DNA from: Photobacterium sanguinicancri
GTDB lineage: Bacteria > Pseudomonadota > Gammaproteobacteria > Enterobacterales > Vibrionaceae
DNA: 64,000 bases
Direction of reading: 5' to 3'
Assembly (NCBI RefSeq): GCF_024346675.1
Contig: NZ_AP024851.1
Coordinates: 1,178,001 to 1,242,000 of the forward strand
In this document: positions 26,369-35,839 of the stretch, in pieces
Numbering within the stretch: position 1 is the stretch's first letter
Layout of the letters: every line of letters begins with the position of its first letter
Notes under the pieces: model-generated
Told to the model about the DNA's origin: nothing
The model's input: only the letters and a program-made list of their open reading frames with translations
Databases searched by the model: none
Translations under genes and position numbers: made by a program

Positions 26369-26400
26369 GGTAAAAGCTAGCTTCAGAGCTAGCTTTTACC
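26369..26400 (+). terminator. Perfect 13-base stem-loop inside the citrate cluster
   Basis: GGTAAAAGCTAGC (26369-26381) pairs perfectly with GCTAGCTTTTACC (26388-26400) around 6 bases. There is no T tract after it. It may partly terminate transcription, or stabilise the upstream mRNA, between the lyase genes and the permease/aconitase pair. Confidence 0.55.
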
Positions 26401-26612
26401 TCCCCTTAAAGACAATCATCAAAAAACTCACATTAAAGATAACCACCATCAAATAAAATCACCTTACCTTTATTACACACTGATATTACAACGTATTAAA
26501 TACATTAAATTCATTTCTGAAATTTAGTACCACAAAATAACCAACCCAAGTCAAAAAAAGCCCAAGGTAATAAAAGTATCGTATCCCTACATTCAATAAA
26601 CTGGAAACAGTA

Positions 26613-27923
26613 ATGCTAGAAACCATAATCGAATTATTAAAGGACGCGTCAATTCTTGTCTCTTTATTTACACTCATAGGCTGTGTGATTTTACGCAAGA
26701 ACATTAACGATACCATAGTTTCAGTCAGTAAAACTTTTCTCGGTTTTATATTATTATTTGCCGCAGCTAAGTTAATGATCTCACCATCATTAAAGCAGTT
26801 TTCTCATATCTTTATGATGGCTTTCCACGTCGAAGGTATTGTACCTAATAATGAGGTCATCATTGTTGAAGCCATCGTGCAACTTGGCCAAGAGTTTGGC
26901 AGTGCGATTGCCTTTGGCCTTATTGGAGCCATGGCGCTCAATGTGTTATTCGCACGCATTACTCCGCTAAAATATGTTGTCCTCTCCGGTCATCACGTCT
27001 TTTTTATGGTGTCATGTTTAACTCTTATTTCTATGCTTCATGGTTATAGCATTACTGTTTCTGCAATGATCGGAGCCGTTATTACTGCGATATGGTGTGT
27101 CATAAGCCCTTCACTCTTAGTGGGTTATTGCCGCCGAATCAAAGGGGTTGAACCGCTTCGCGCATCTGGTGATTTCTCTATCGGACAATTTGGTTCAACC
27201 AGTTACATGCTAGCAGGTTTCCTTGGCGACAAATTTGGTAACGCCGATAATGATATCGAAGAAGCAAAAATCCCAACTGCGATTGGCTTTCTTGCTGATA
27301 AAAATACCTCAACTTTTGTTGTGATGCTCGCTTTCTTCCTTGTATCCAGTGCCTTTGCTGGCTTTGACAATGTTCAAGAAATCGCAAATCAACAAGCCAA
27401 ACACGGCCACGAAAATGTCTTTTTATTCCTACTGAAAGAATCAGGCATGTTTGCTGTTGGTGTTTTTGCACTCACCAAAGGCGTTCACATGTTTGTCGAA
27501 GAGTTGATCCCTGCCTTTAAAGGGATCTCTCAAAAACTAATCAAAAACAGTATCCCTGCAATCGAAATCTACAGCCTATTCCCGTACTCAAAGAATGCTG
27601 TATTTGTTGGCTTTATCTGCTGTACCGTTGCAGGCTTCATCGCCATGATGCTCCTACCATTCTTTGGCTTACCTGTAATTGTTCCTTCACTTCTGTTTAC
27701 CTTTGCAAGTGGCGGTGGCGCAGGGATCATAGGTAATGCAACAGGAGGAACTCGTGGTTGTATCCTAGGTTCATTAGCATGTGGTTTCATCTCAATCATT
27801 GGATCTGGCATTGTTTTCCAACCCATCCACGACGCAGGCGTCACAGCGCCAACCACCTACTCCACCACTGACTTCTCTATTTTGGGTGAGTCACTTCACT
27901 TAGTGCTGTCGCTATTTAGTTAA
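26613..27923 (+). CDS. UlaA-like PTS EIIC-family permease, orphan
   Basis: This 436-residue protein has about ten or more membrane helices and aligns by eye with UlaA, the ascorbate EIIC. Shared points are an early RKxxxxI...GF-LL block, the TGH-like LSGHHVFF, GDFSIGQFGS, TKGVHMFVEEL-AFKGISQKLI and AIEIYSLFPYSKNAV. No EIIA or EIIB gene lies nearby, so phosphotransferase transport is unlikely from this locus alone. The cluster has no CitS, CitT or CitM, so this permease is the best local candidate for bringing in citrate or a related tricarboxylate (inference). The start at 26613 has only a weak ribosome binding site. Confidence 0.8.
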   Translation: MLETIIELLKDASILVSLFTLIGCVILRKNINDTIVSVSKTFLGFILLFAAAKLMISPSLKQFSHIFMMAFHVEGIVPNNEVIIVEAIVQLGQEFGSAIAFGLIGAMALNVLFARITPLKYVVLSGHHVFFMVSCLTLISMLHGYSITVSAMIGAVITAIWCVISPSLLVGYCRRIKGVEPLRASGDFSIGQFGSTSYMLAGFLGDKFGNADNDIEEAKIPTAIGFLADKNTSTFVVMLAFFLVSSAFAGFDNVQEIANQQAKHGHENVFLFLLKESGMFAVGVFALTKGVHMFVEELIPAFKGISQKLIKNSIPAIEIYSLFPYSKNAVFVGFICCTVAGFIAMMLLPFFGLPVIVPSLLFTFASGGGAGIIGNATGGTRGCILGSLACGFISIIGSGIVFQPIHDAGVTAPTTYSTTDFSILGESLHLVLSLFS

Positions 27924-27938
27924 CCCATTTAACTCATA

Positions 27939-27968
27939 CCTCTGGGGACTATATCTGGTACCCAGAGG
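27939..27968 (+). other. Stem-loop between the permease and aconitase genes
   Basis: CCTCTGGG (27939-27946) pairs perfectly with CCCAGAGG (27961-27968) around a 14-base loop in the 68-base gap. No T tract follows, so read-through into acnB is likely; it may tune mRNA stability. Confidence 0.4.
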
Positions 27969-27991
27969 CAACTTTACCTACATTTCGAGAC

Positions 27992-30574
27992 ATGCAGATG
28001 TATCAGTCATATAAAGAAAAAACTGAGGCGCGTCGAGCTCTAGGCGTTAGCGCACCAAGCCTAACAGCACAAGAAGTGACGGCTTTCTTTCGTTCAATCA
28101 CAAACGGTGAGCATTCGGCACATAACGAAACGCTACTAGATCTTATTACCCATATGACCCCATGTGGTGTCGATGATGCAGCGCTAACCAAAGCTGAATG
28201 CCTATGGCGATTTGCTCGCGGAGAATGGACAAGCCCATTAATTACGGCACCAAAAGCCATAGCATTACTCGGCACTATGCAAGGGGGTTATAATGTCCAG
28301 TATTTAGTGGCTGCGTTAGATATCAACGAACTAGCTCCTTTTGCGGCCCAAGCATTAAAATATCTGATCATGGTTTACGATGCTTTTAATGAAGTCGCAG
28401 AACGTGCAAACAACGGTAATGCATACGCACTCTCAGTGGTCCAGTCTTGGGCTGAAGCTGAATGGTTTTTCTCACGTCCAGACATTGCTGAAACGTTGAG
28501 TCTTACGGCATTTAAAGTTAATGGCGAAACCAACACGGACGATCTGTCGCCAGCACAAGATGCTTTTACCCGACCAGATATCCCACTTCACGCTCTAGCG
28601 ATGTACAAAAATGCACGTTCAGGAATTCAACCCGATCAAAGCGGTAAAGTTGGTTGCATCAACCAAATCACTCAAGCCAAATCATTGGGGCACGACATCG
28701 CCTTTGTCGGTGATGTCGTAGGTACAGGTTCATCTCGTAAATCTGCCGCGAACTCAGTAATGTGGCATTTTGGCCAAGACATTCCTTTTGTCCCCAACAA
28801 ACGCACTGGCAGCATCGTCATTGGCGGTAAAATCGCACCGATTTTCTTTGCAACACTTGAAGATTCCGGCGCACTGCCTATCGAGTGTGATGTAAGCCAA
28901 ATCAAGATGAACGATGAACTTACTATTCATCCGTATCAAGGCGTGATTAAAAACAACAAAAACGACGTTGTTAGTCAGTTCGATCTTAAAGCTGGTATTC
29001 TTGATGAAGTAAAGGCTGGTGGCCGAATCAACTACTTAATTGGACGTCGCCTAACTCAGGCGGCTCGCCTTCACCTTGGCTTACCTGAATTTGAACGCTT
29101 TAAAGACACAAAGCAAAATATCGTTGATGCAAAATTTACACTCGCTCAAAAAATGGTCGGACAAGCTTGCGATCAACAAGGCGTGCTACCAGGCCAATTT
29201 TGTGAACCTAAAACGACTACAGTAGGCTCGCAAGATACCACAGGCGCAATGACGCGCGATGAAATCAAAGATCTTGCATGCCTGTCTTTCTCTGCTCCCT
29301 TGGTCATGCAGTCATTTTGCCATACTGCAGCCTACCCAAAAAAAGTAGATGCAGAACTGCACCAATCATTACCAGAATTTATTGAACAACGAAAAGGTGT
29401 AGCGTTACGCCCTGGTGACGGTGTTATCCACTCGTGGCTAAACCGTATGTTAGTTCCAGATACAGTTGGAACTGGGGGCGACTCCCATACTCGCTTCCCT
29501 ATCGGTATTTCCTTTCCGGCTGGCTCAGGGTTAGTCGCATATGCCGCAGCAACAGGTACCATGCCATTAACCATGCCAGAATCGGTATTAGTGCGCTTTA
29601 AAGGTAAACTTCAATCAGGGATCACTTTACGTGATTTAGTTCATGCCATTCCATTAAAAGCCATTGAATCGGGTTTACTCAATACTGATACGGCCAACAA
29701 AATCAATATCTTCAATGGCCGTATCATTGAAATTGAAGGGCTTGATCATCTTAGCGTTGAACAAGCCTTTGAGCTCACAGATGCTAGTGCAGAGCGCTCT
29801 GCAGCGGCATGTACCATTAAGCTAAATCTCGACAGTGTAATCACTCATACTCAATCAAACGTGAGTTTAATAGAGTGGATGATTCGCGAGGGATACGGCG
29901 ACAAAGCGACACTAAAATCACGCATCGAAGTTATGCTGAAGTGGCTCGACAATCCCTCACTATTACAAGCCGATGAGGGCGCAGAATATGCAGCAGTGAT
30001 CGAAATTGATTTAAACGACATTAAAGAACCGATTGTCTGTTGCCCTAACGATCCTGATAAAGCCGCTCGCCTCAGCGAGGTAGCCGGCACGAACATCGAC
30101 GAGGCTTTTGTCGGATCTTGCATGACAAACATTGGACACTTCCGAGCAAGCTCTACTCTATTATCCCATTTAAACGGGGAACAAACACAAGCCCAACTTT
30201 GGCTTGCGCCACCAACCCGCATGGACGATAAACAACTTCACCGAGAAGGTGCGAAATCGGCCTACGCCATAGCAGGGGCGAGGGTTGAAATGCCCGGATG
30301 TTCCCTGTGTATGGGCAATCAAGCAAGAGTTAAAGCAGGTTGTACCGCAGTATCAACCTCGACACGTAACTTTCCTAACCGACTCGGCCAAGGTGCTAAT
30401 GTGTATTTGGCCTCTGCAGAACTAGCCACCGTCGCTGCCATTTTAGGTCGATTGCCAACGGCAAAAGAATACCAACAACATGTAGAGGGTGTTTTGACAA
30501 ACGATCACTATCGTTATTTGAGGTTTGATTTAATGCCTGAATACAACCAATCATTAAACATCGCATGCGTGTGA
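27992..30574 (+). CDS. acnB: Aconitate hydratase B-type enzyme of the citrate cluster
   Basis: The 860-residue protein follows AcnB throughout: N-terminal HEAT-like domain, the swivel block GETNTDDLSPAQDAF, GDVVGTGSSRKSA, then QDTTGAMTRDE and GGDSHTRFPIGISFPAGSG. The iron-sulfur ligands fall at Cys710 (SCMTN), Cys770 and Cys773 (GCSLCMGNQ), at or one off the E. coli positions. It interconverts citrate, cis-aconitate and isocitrate in the cytoplasm. The C-terminus and many surface positions look diverged from housekeeping AcnB. The setting suggests an extra copy dedicated to the citrate pathway, letting isocitrate or aconitate enter citrate cleavage (inference). The ATG is at 27992; a second at 27998 is possible. 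Confidence 0.9.
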   Translation: MQMYQSYKEKTEARRALGVSAPSLTAQEVTAFFRSITNGEHSAHNETLLDLITHMTPCGVDDAALTKAECLWRFARGEWTSPLITAPKAIALLGTMQGGYNVQYLVAALDINELAPFAAQALKYLIMVYDAFNEVAERANNGNAYALSVVQSWAEAEWFFSRPDIAETLSLTAFKVNGETNTDDLSPAQDAFTRPDIPLHALAMYKNARSGIQPDQSGKVGCINQITQAKSLGHDIAFVGDVVGTGSSRKSAANSVMWHFGQDIPFVPNKRTGSIVIGGKIAPIFFATLEDSGALPIECDVSQIKMNDELTIHPYQGVIKNNKNDVVSQFDLKAGILDEVKAGGRINYLIGRRLTQAARLHLGLPEFERFKDTKQNIVDAKFTLAQKMVGQACDQQGVLPGQFCEPKTTTVGSQDTTGAMTRDEIKDLACLSFSAPLVMQSFCHTAAYPKKVDAELHQSLPEFIEQRKGVALRPGDGVIHSWLNRMLVPDTVGTGGDSHTRFPIGISFPAGSGLVAYAAATGTMPLTMPESVLVRFKGKLQSGITLRDLVHAIPLKAIESGLLNTDTANKINIFNGRIIEIEGLDHLSVEQAFELTDASAERSAAACTIKLNLDSVITHTQSNVSLIEWMIREGYGDKATLKSRIEVMLKWLDNPSLLQADEGAEYAAVIEIDLNDIKEPIVCCPNDPDKAARLSEVAGTNIDEAFVGSCMTNIGHFRASSTLLSHLNGEQTQAQLWLAPPTRMDDKQLHREGAKSAYAIAGARVEMPGCSLCMGNQARVKAGCTAVSTSTRNFPNRLGQGANVYLASAELATVAAILGRLPTAKEYQQHVEGVLTNDHYRYLRFDLMPEYNQSLNIACV

Positions 30575-30610
30575 TGTTATCACTGACAAAATAGAGAGAT
30601 TATTCTCTAG

Positions 30611-30647
30611 GAACGTGATCACAGCTTTCTGACCAGTGATCACGTTC
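30611..30647 (+). terminator. Perfect 12-base stem-loop after acnB
   Basis: GAACGTGATCAC (30611-30622) pairs with GTGATCACGTTC (30636-30647). It closes the citrate cluster and lies between convergent genes. There is no T tract; each arm contains the palindrome TGATCA. Confidence 0.55.
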
Positions 30648-30682
30648 ATTAAACCGCTACATACTCAATGTAAACGCCATAC

Positions 30683-30988
30683 TTAATTGCACACAAAGCT
30701 TTTTATATGAACAATACAAGCCACATCATGCGGCTTAAGTAAGATCGCGATGGCGGTAATTAACATTGGTAGTACAATCAGTAACTTTTCAGCACCTTCA
30801 AAACTAACACCTAGCTTCTTCCCTCCCATCACTAATTCGACCTTTTCTTTAAACAACAGAAAAATAGACAACGCAAGTAAACCAACGCCCCAAAAACGGA
30901 AGCCTTCGACATTGCCAAAGTGATTATTCACATACAATAATGCATAAGTGAAAGTCACCACACACACGGCTCTTAGTAATTTATCCAT
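30683..30988 (-). CDS. Small membrane protein of unknown function
   Basis: The frame runs from a GTG at 31081, but the ATG at 30988 with AGAGATAAT before it is a better start, giving 101 residues. Three hydrophobic segments are visible: about residues 4-22 (RAVCVVTFTYALLYV), 30-47 (FWGVGLLALSIFLLF) and 75-93 (LIVLPMLITAIAILL). A short charged loop with GGKKLGVSFEGAEK lies between the last two. No family is recognised. It is convergent with the citrate operon. Confidence 0.5.
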   Translation of the reverse strand: MDKLLRAVCVVTFTYALLYVNNHFGNVEGFRFWGVGLLALSIFLLFKEKVELVMGGKKLGVSFEGAEKLLIVLPMLITAIAILLKPHDVACIVHIKSFVCN

Positions 30989-31081
30989 ATTATCTCTGAT
31001 TCCAATTCTTATCCTTGTTATGATACGTCTTTTATTAACAGTTAACTCATAAAAACCATTAATAACTTTATAAGGCCTCAC

Positions 31082-31401
31082 CTTCGAGCTGCATTTATTT
31101 TATAAATATCCAGCATGACCAGTGTAAATTATAAATATTATTATTTATTATTCAACTCTGCGCATTATATTAACACTTTAATTTATCACACAATTAGTTA
31201 AGCACCGCCACACCTAAATTAACCATTGAGTAACATATCTTCATGTATATAATAAAGTCAGAATATAAATTATAAAACCCACGTCAATATGGATGAAAAG
31301 CTAATCGTTATTAAAACAAGACCTCCGTATCTCAGCAATTAATCACAACACCAGACATATATACCATTTTCAATAATGCTGGATTTGACAACAGGAAAAT
31401 C
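31082..31401. other. AT-rich divergent intergenic region
   Basis: About 320 bases, very AT-rich, between divergent small genes. It must hold the promoter of the gene at 31402. Nothing else is seen. Confidence 0.4.
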
Positions 31402-31854
31402 ATGGAAAGAAAATTCAAAAAGCTTATTATCTCTAGTGTGAACTTTACTGCCAAAAAGGCACTTATTTTATCTCATGGCGGCTATACGCCAAGCCAATCT
31501 AAATTTAGAAAAGGCTCGGGACTAGTGGCGATTCCTCATGGGTTAACAATGGAGTTCAACAGCATGAGGAATGAACCTTCAATAGGTACAAAAGCGAACC
31601 ACTTGCTTAATGGATTCGATATCCAACCCCAAGATACTGTTGTATTTGGTGCCTTCATCAACAACTACTCTTTAACGCACAACCCATTATTTGATCGCTA
31701 TAAACCCAACGAGCAGTACGACTTAATCAGAATAGATACCGTTGGTAAATCTCATATGACGGATGTTTTTGAAGCTATCAAAACATTAGATCTTGGCTAT
31801 ACAGACATTCGAAGTTTCGCCTGCCGAATCAATAAACTGACATATGATTTTTAA
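31402..31854 (+). CDS. Hypothetical protein, possibly Stv-adhesin-like
   Basis: This 150-residue soluble protein has a conserved-looking core KKALILSHGGYTPSQSKF...GLVAIPHGLTMEF. The LILSHGGY then IP-G-T-F spacing recalls proteins annotated as putative adhesin (Stv) domain, a weakly defined group; I hold that lightly. There is no signal peptide. CAGGAAAATC before the ATG is a fair ribosome binding site. It is a single gene followed by an imperfect hairpin at 31942-31976. Confidence 0.5.
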   Translation: MERKFKKLIISSVNFTAKKALILSHGGYTPSQSKFRKGSGLVAIPHGLTMEFNSMRNEPSIGTKANHLLNGFDIQPQDTVVFGAFINNYSLTHNPLFDRYKPNEQYDLIRIDTVGKSHMTDVFEAIKTLDLGYTDIRSFACRINKLTYDF

Positions 31855-31978
31855 ATCACCCTTTTACGTTTAATTCTCACAACTTAGTTATATATTAATG
31901 CATGAGACTAAATGTAACGTAGTAAAAGTAACTTCCTGCCCCCTGAAAGATATAAAGCATCTTTATTAGCTTCAGGTA

Positions 31979-32008
31979 AAATAAATGGGTTATGAATAAT
32001 AACCCATT
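31979..32008 (-). terminator. Terminator of the AGE-fold gene
   Basis: AATGGGTTAT (31984-31993) pairs with ATAACCCATT (31999-32008), 5-base loop. On the minus strand the tail is TTATTTTA, fitting termination just after the gene ending at 32015. Confidence 0.65.
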
Positions 32009-32014
32009 ATAGAA

Positions 32015-33460
32015 TTAAGCCTGAATATGAGAAAATGCGACTTTGGTGACTTGCTTCGTTACAGGAAGCTTTTTTGATACCTCGGCTTGGAAGTAATAAG
32101 GTTGTAATGGCATCTCACTATTTTTCGGTCTTGCGTAATACAGTTCGGCAGGTTTTCCATCATTTTGCTGTGCGTAAAGGTAACCCACTAACGCATGTTC
32201 AAATTGATGATACCCGTTACCCCAATGAAACGCTTTGGTCGATTTAGGGTTCAATCCAACCCCACCATATTGATGATCAACCCATGCATCCATAAAGGTT
32301 GGCAGCGTATATTTCAACGTATCTTTCATTGAGCCATCAAGTAATGAAACAGTCATCGCCGCTTGATCGAGCTCTGCCCACTCCCATGAAGACGTGCCAT
32401 TGGAATATGCTCGAGATTGCCATGCAAGGATGGCTTTTCCTTGCCACTTCGCACTTAATGTATCTGAGAAAAACGGCTGCACTAAGTCGAAGTCCTGCGA
32501 ATATTGAGCCTGTTTCAGAGTATGCTTCATGCCCTTCAGACCAGTTTCAACCCAGCTTGGTTGATCCAGTAAACGCCCACTTAAATACGCCATCCAATAC
32601 GCTTTAATGGTATGACCAAAGTCATTATGCTTAGCGTCTTGCATCATCACAGCTTTATGATGAATTGCTCCATAGAAGCGCAGCTCTTTCTCAGACTGGT
32701 ATTGATCAAGCATTATTTGCGTTAACCAGCCTAAGTCTTGCTCCCACTTGGCTTTGGCTTTAGGTGGCAATAACGGTGCCACCAGCAACAAATAACCGTT
32801 TATTTGATCTAGCTGAGCCACGAGTTCTCGCTGTTTAGCACTATCTTCTTCACTATCTGCTAGCACCCATGCCAGCCCTTGATCATCAGTGAGGCGATAC
32901 TTATTAAAGATAAAAGCTTGTTGCTGGATAAGCACTTGTTCAACTTTAGGGTCTTGAGTTAAATAATAATACATCGCCAAACCGACTAAAGCATACGCTT
33001 GATCTTGCGCAGTACGCTGCTGCCAATCTAGTCCAGGCTTACCCATGTGGGTATAGCTAATAAAGCCACCATTTTGCTTATCTTGCAGATGGTCGATTAG
33101 GTAATATGTCCCTTTCTTGGCAAGCGCAAGCGCCTGCAGATCCCCCGTCAGGTGGAAAATAACTCCATAAGCATAAGTTTGACGCGACTTCATACGGGTA
33201 TACTCACGATTAAAGCTCGGAGTGATCCAGCCCTTGTTCAATTCATTACAAGGCTGAACCGTATTTAATATCGTGCCATTGTCACAACGAAATGTCGGAA
33301 AATTACCTACAGGCGCTCCCTGTGCGCTGTCCATCATCCAATACGGTGCTAACCCGTCTGTAACGTGATTGAGCCAGTCTGCACCCAATGGAAGATCTTG
33401 CGCTGCATAACCCGATAAGCTGAAGGTTGCCAGCATGATGCCGAGAAGGTTTCTTCGCAT
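32015..33460 (-). CDS. Exported AGE-family (N-acylglucosamine 2-epimerase-like) protein
   Basis: The 481-residue protein starts with a signal peptide (MRRNLLGIMLATFSLSGYA, cleavage near AAQ). The rest fits an (alpha/alpha)6 barrel of the AGE/cellobiose 2-epimerase type. Repeating helical pairs include SRQTYAYGVIFHLTGD, QDQAYALVGLAMYYYLT, KHNDFGHTIKAYWM and HWGNGYHQFEHALVGYL, whose His residues match the usual catalytic positions. Family members epimerise or isomerise sugars in the cytoplasm, so a periplasmic member is unusual. It is also compatible with a glycoside hydrolase of similar fold. It is monocistronic. Confidence 0.7.
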   Translation of the reverse strand: MRRNLLGIMLATFSLSGYAAQDLPLGADWLNHVTDGLAPYWMMDSAQGAPVGNFPTFRCDNGTILNTVQPCNELNKGWITPSFNREYTRMKSRQTYAYGVIFHLTGDLQALALAKKGTYYLIDHLQDKQNGGFISYTHMGKPGLDWQQRTAQDQAYALVGLAMYYYLTQDPKVEQVLIQQQAFIFNKYRLTDDQGLAWVLADSEEDSAKQRELVAQLDQINGYLLLVAPLLPPKAKAKWEQDLGWLTQIMLDQYQSEKELRFYGAIHHKAVMMQDAKHNDFGHTIKAYWMAYLSGRLLDQPSWVETGLKGMKHTLKQAQYSQDFDLVQPFFSDTLSAKWQGKAILAWQSRAYSNGTSSWEWAELDQAAMTVSLLDGSMKDTLKYTLPTFMDAWVDHQYGGVGLNPKSTKAFHWGNGYHQFEHALVGYLYAQQNDGKPAELYYARPKNSEMPLQPYYFQAEVSKKLPVTKQVTKVAFSHIQA

Positions 33461-33800
33461 AATAATAACTTAATCTTTTGAATTTTAGCTATTATAAGCA
33501 ACTATATGCTCACACATTGCCAACACAGTCACATCCATTTGAATTAGTGACGATGCATAAGACCGTCCCCTTTACCGACTAAATTAATAAAGAGACACAT
33601 CGACAAGATAAGGCAGGGATAGCGTAATTATTAAGACGATATAAATAGCTTAAAAGTATTTTTGAGTTATTCAAATTCAATAAGAAAAGTATTAAGTACT
33701 ATAATCCATAAAGACCTCACCAAATAAGGTTCATAAAAATCCAACAGACACACTTACCGACCATAATATGAAACTATCGACTTATATTGAGAGAGTGAGA
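33461..33800. other. Divergent intergenic region
   Basis: About 340 AT-rich bases between the exported AGE-like gene and the lipoprotein frame. It must hold the promoter of the former; I see no gene or operator. Confidence 0.4.
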
Positions 33801-33801
33801 A

Positions 33802-34614
33802 AATAAAACGAAAACTATCTTTTTAGTTACAATATCAATTCTGACTTTGGTCGGCTGTGGTGGGAGTAATAATAGTCAAGGTGAAAGCTCAAGTGGCGGC
33901 CGACCAATATCTCCATTAGTCCCGCCATCACCCAAACCGCCTACAGCGCCAGTTCTTCCCGAAAAACCAGAAGAACACTGTAGTATCAACAATATATATC
34001 GAGAACAGAAACAAGAAAACCCACAGTTAATTCAGTACCTTACCACTATGACTGTGAATAAATGCAATAATATTGACCATGAAAAAATGACACTACCAAG
34101 AGTAAATACTGACTCGAGTATTAATAACGCGTATGAACTGAACTATTATTCAGCAGTCTCCGAGTATGACACTTCAGGCCAACCAAAAGTATATAGTGGT
34201 TATTCAATGTTTCGCACGTATAGAAATGGAGGCGACTCGTTTGGTGCAGAGATCTGGCCTATGAAAATGACAACGTCTACCAAGACCGAGATTCCAGCAG
34301 ATGCACTATCACTCGGGGCGAGTAAGTGTGAGTTTTCTGCAAACCTTGATTTGGAAGCTTTAGTTATAAACGGGCAATTTAATAGTTTTAGAAATACCAA
34401 AAGAGGTGGTTTAGCGTCTTTTATATGTTTCGATGATAACAACCAAACGATATATTCTGTAAATGGGGAGATTTATTTTACTAGTGCGGGGGAATACGAT
34501 ACAGCTCATCCTAGCTATAATGAAATTTTGGCAACTAATTGGAGTCTGTACGGTTTTCAAGCATTTCGCAACAAATTTGCCAATGCTAATTTATTCGCAT
34601 CTCCATCGGAATAA
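33802..34614 (+). pseudogene. Lipoprotein gene without a visible in-frame start codon
   Basis: The mature part from LVGCGGSNNSQG onward is an open frame of about 255 codons with a Ser/Gly then Pro-rich linker, typical of an outer-membrane lipoprotein. Reading the same frame upstream gives KTKTIFLVTISILTLVGC, an ideal lipoprotein signal peptide with lipobox LVGC. However, no ATG, GTG or TTG exists between the in-frame TGA at 33796 and this region. A TTG at 33847 lies inside the lipobox and would remove the signal. A GTG at 33795 opens the +1-shifted frame as GTG AGA AAA; one extra base in the A-rich run after it would explain the loss. So it is a recent start/frameshift mutation, a sequencing error, or a non-standard start. 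Function unknown. Confidence 0.6.
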
Positions 34615-34714
34615 AAGGAAAGCTTTATCTAGGTTATTTTTGGTTATTGGCAGCAACTCATTTTTCTCCGCCAAAATATAAACTATCTATAATCCTTAAC
34701 GATGTTAGTGAATA

Positions 34715-34743
34715 TAAAAATAAGGGCTAGCAACCTAGCCCTT
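34715..34743 (-). terminator. Terminator of the adenine deaminase gene
   Basis: AAGGGCTAG (34722-34730) pairs perfectly with CTAGCCCTT (34735-34743). On the minus strand the stem is followed by ATTTTTATA. It lies just past the deaminase stop at 34750. Confidence 0.8.
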
Positions 34744-34749
34744 TAATCA

Positions 34750-35766
34750 TTAATGATTCGCTACGTAATGTTCTACCTGAGCACGATAGTCAGCCTTTAG
34801 TGCATCGCTGATAAAGCTGCCATTAATCGCATTAATGGTGAACAGTGCCAGTTCTTGCTTGCTCATCGGGTGGGCATGGCTGACCGCTAAGAAGTTATCT
34901 GTCATGTAACCGCCAAAGTAAGCAGGATCGTCAGAGTTAATAGTAACTGCTACGCCTTTTCGAAGAAGTTCGGCGATATTATGCTGTTCCATTCCATCAA
35001 ACACGCGCAGTTTAATGTTAGAAAGCGGGCATACTGTTAGTGGCATTTTACTGTCAATTAATGCATCGAGTAACAGCTCATCCTCTACACAACGAACCCC
35101 GTGATCAACACGGCTAACACCAAGCATTTCTACAGCATCCACAATGTTTTGCGCAGGGCCTTCTTCGCCAGCGTGTGCAACCGTCAGCAAACCTGCTTCT
35201 TTGGCTTGTTGGAATACTCGCTTAAACTTTGCTGGCGGGTGACCTTGCTCGGAAGAGTCCAGTCCTACCCCAATGATTTTATCTTGGTGATTCAAAATCG
35301 ATTGTAAGGTTTCTATCGCGCTTTCCTCTGAAAGATGGCGTAAGAAACACGCAATAATTTGCGAGGTAATGCTTAGCTGCTCGTGTCCGTCTTGCATCGC
35401 GCGGTGAATGCCATTGATAACGGTGTCGAAAGGAATACCACGATCTGTGTGCGTTTGCGGATCAAAGAAGATTTCAGTATGGATAACGTTATCGGCTTTG
35501 GACTTTTCTAAATATGCCCAAGTCAGATCGTAAAAATCTTGCTCGGTACGCAGCGCGTTTGCACCTTGATAATAGATATCTAAAAAAGACTGTAAATCTT
35601 CAAACTCGTAAGCTTTGCGAAGGGCTTGTGGGGATTGATATGGAATATCGATGTTATTTCGTTTTGCTAATTCAAACAGCAATTCTGGCTCTAGTGAACC
35701 TTCGATATGTAAGTGCAGCTCTACCTTTGGAAGACCCTGAATAAATGCGTTCATATTCTCATCCAT
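34750..35766 (-). CDS. add: Adenine deaminase (adenosine deaminase superfamily)
   Basis: The 338-residue TIM-barrel metal hydrolase converts adenine (or adenosine) to hypoxanthine (or inosine) and ammonia. Zinc ligands and active-site motifs are [10 protein letters not shown] near residue 18, HAGEEG near 200, DHGVRC near 223 and NSDDPAYF near 280. The blocks [21 protein letters not shown] and [16 protein letters not shown] resemble the Pseudomonas PA0148 type, characterised as adenine rather than adenosine deaminase. The upstream adenine riboswitch supports adenine as substrate. The ATG at 35766 has a weak site; the ATG at 35754 after GGATGAG is a good alternative. In Vibrio the homologue is called add. 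Confidence 0.9.
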   Translation of the reverse strand: MDENMNAFIQGLPKVELHLHIEGSLEPELLFELAKRNNIDIPYQSPQALRKAYEFEDLQSFLDIYYQGANALRTEQDFYDLTWAYLEKSKADNVIHTEIFFDPQTHTDRGIPFDTVINGIHRAMQDGHEQLSITSQIIACFLRHLSEESAIETLQSILNHQDKIIGVGLDSSEQGHPPAKFKRVFQQAKEAGLLTVAHAGEEGPAQNIVDAVEMLGVSRVDHGVRCVEDELLLDALIDSKMPLTVCPLSNIKLRVFDGMEQHNIAELLRKGVAVTINSDDPAYFGGYMTDNFLAVSHAHPMSKQELALFTINAINGSFISDALKADYRAQVEHYVANH

Positions 35767-35839
35767 CTTTTCTTATGGTTATTGTGGATACAATTACTCT
35801 AAGAATAGGCACAGATTTGAAAAAATGAACGCCATTACA

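Noticed and set aside
25574..27923. The permease and FAH-like gene as a phosphotransferase operon
   Set aside because: No EIIA, EIIB or HPr-like protein is encoded nearby; the phosphorylated His/Cys motifs are missing.
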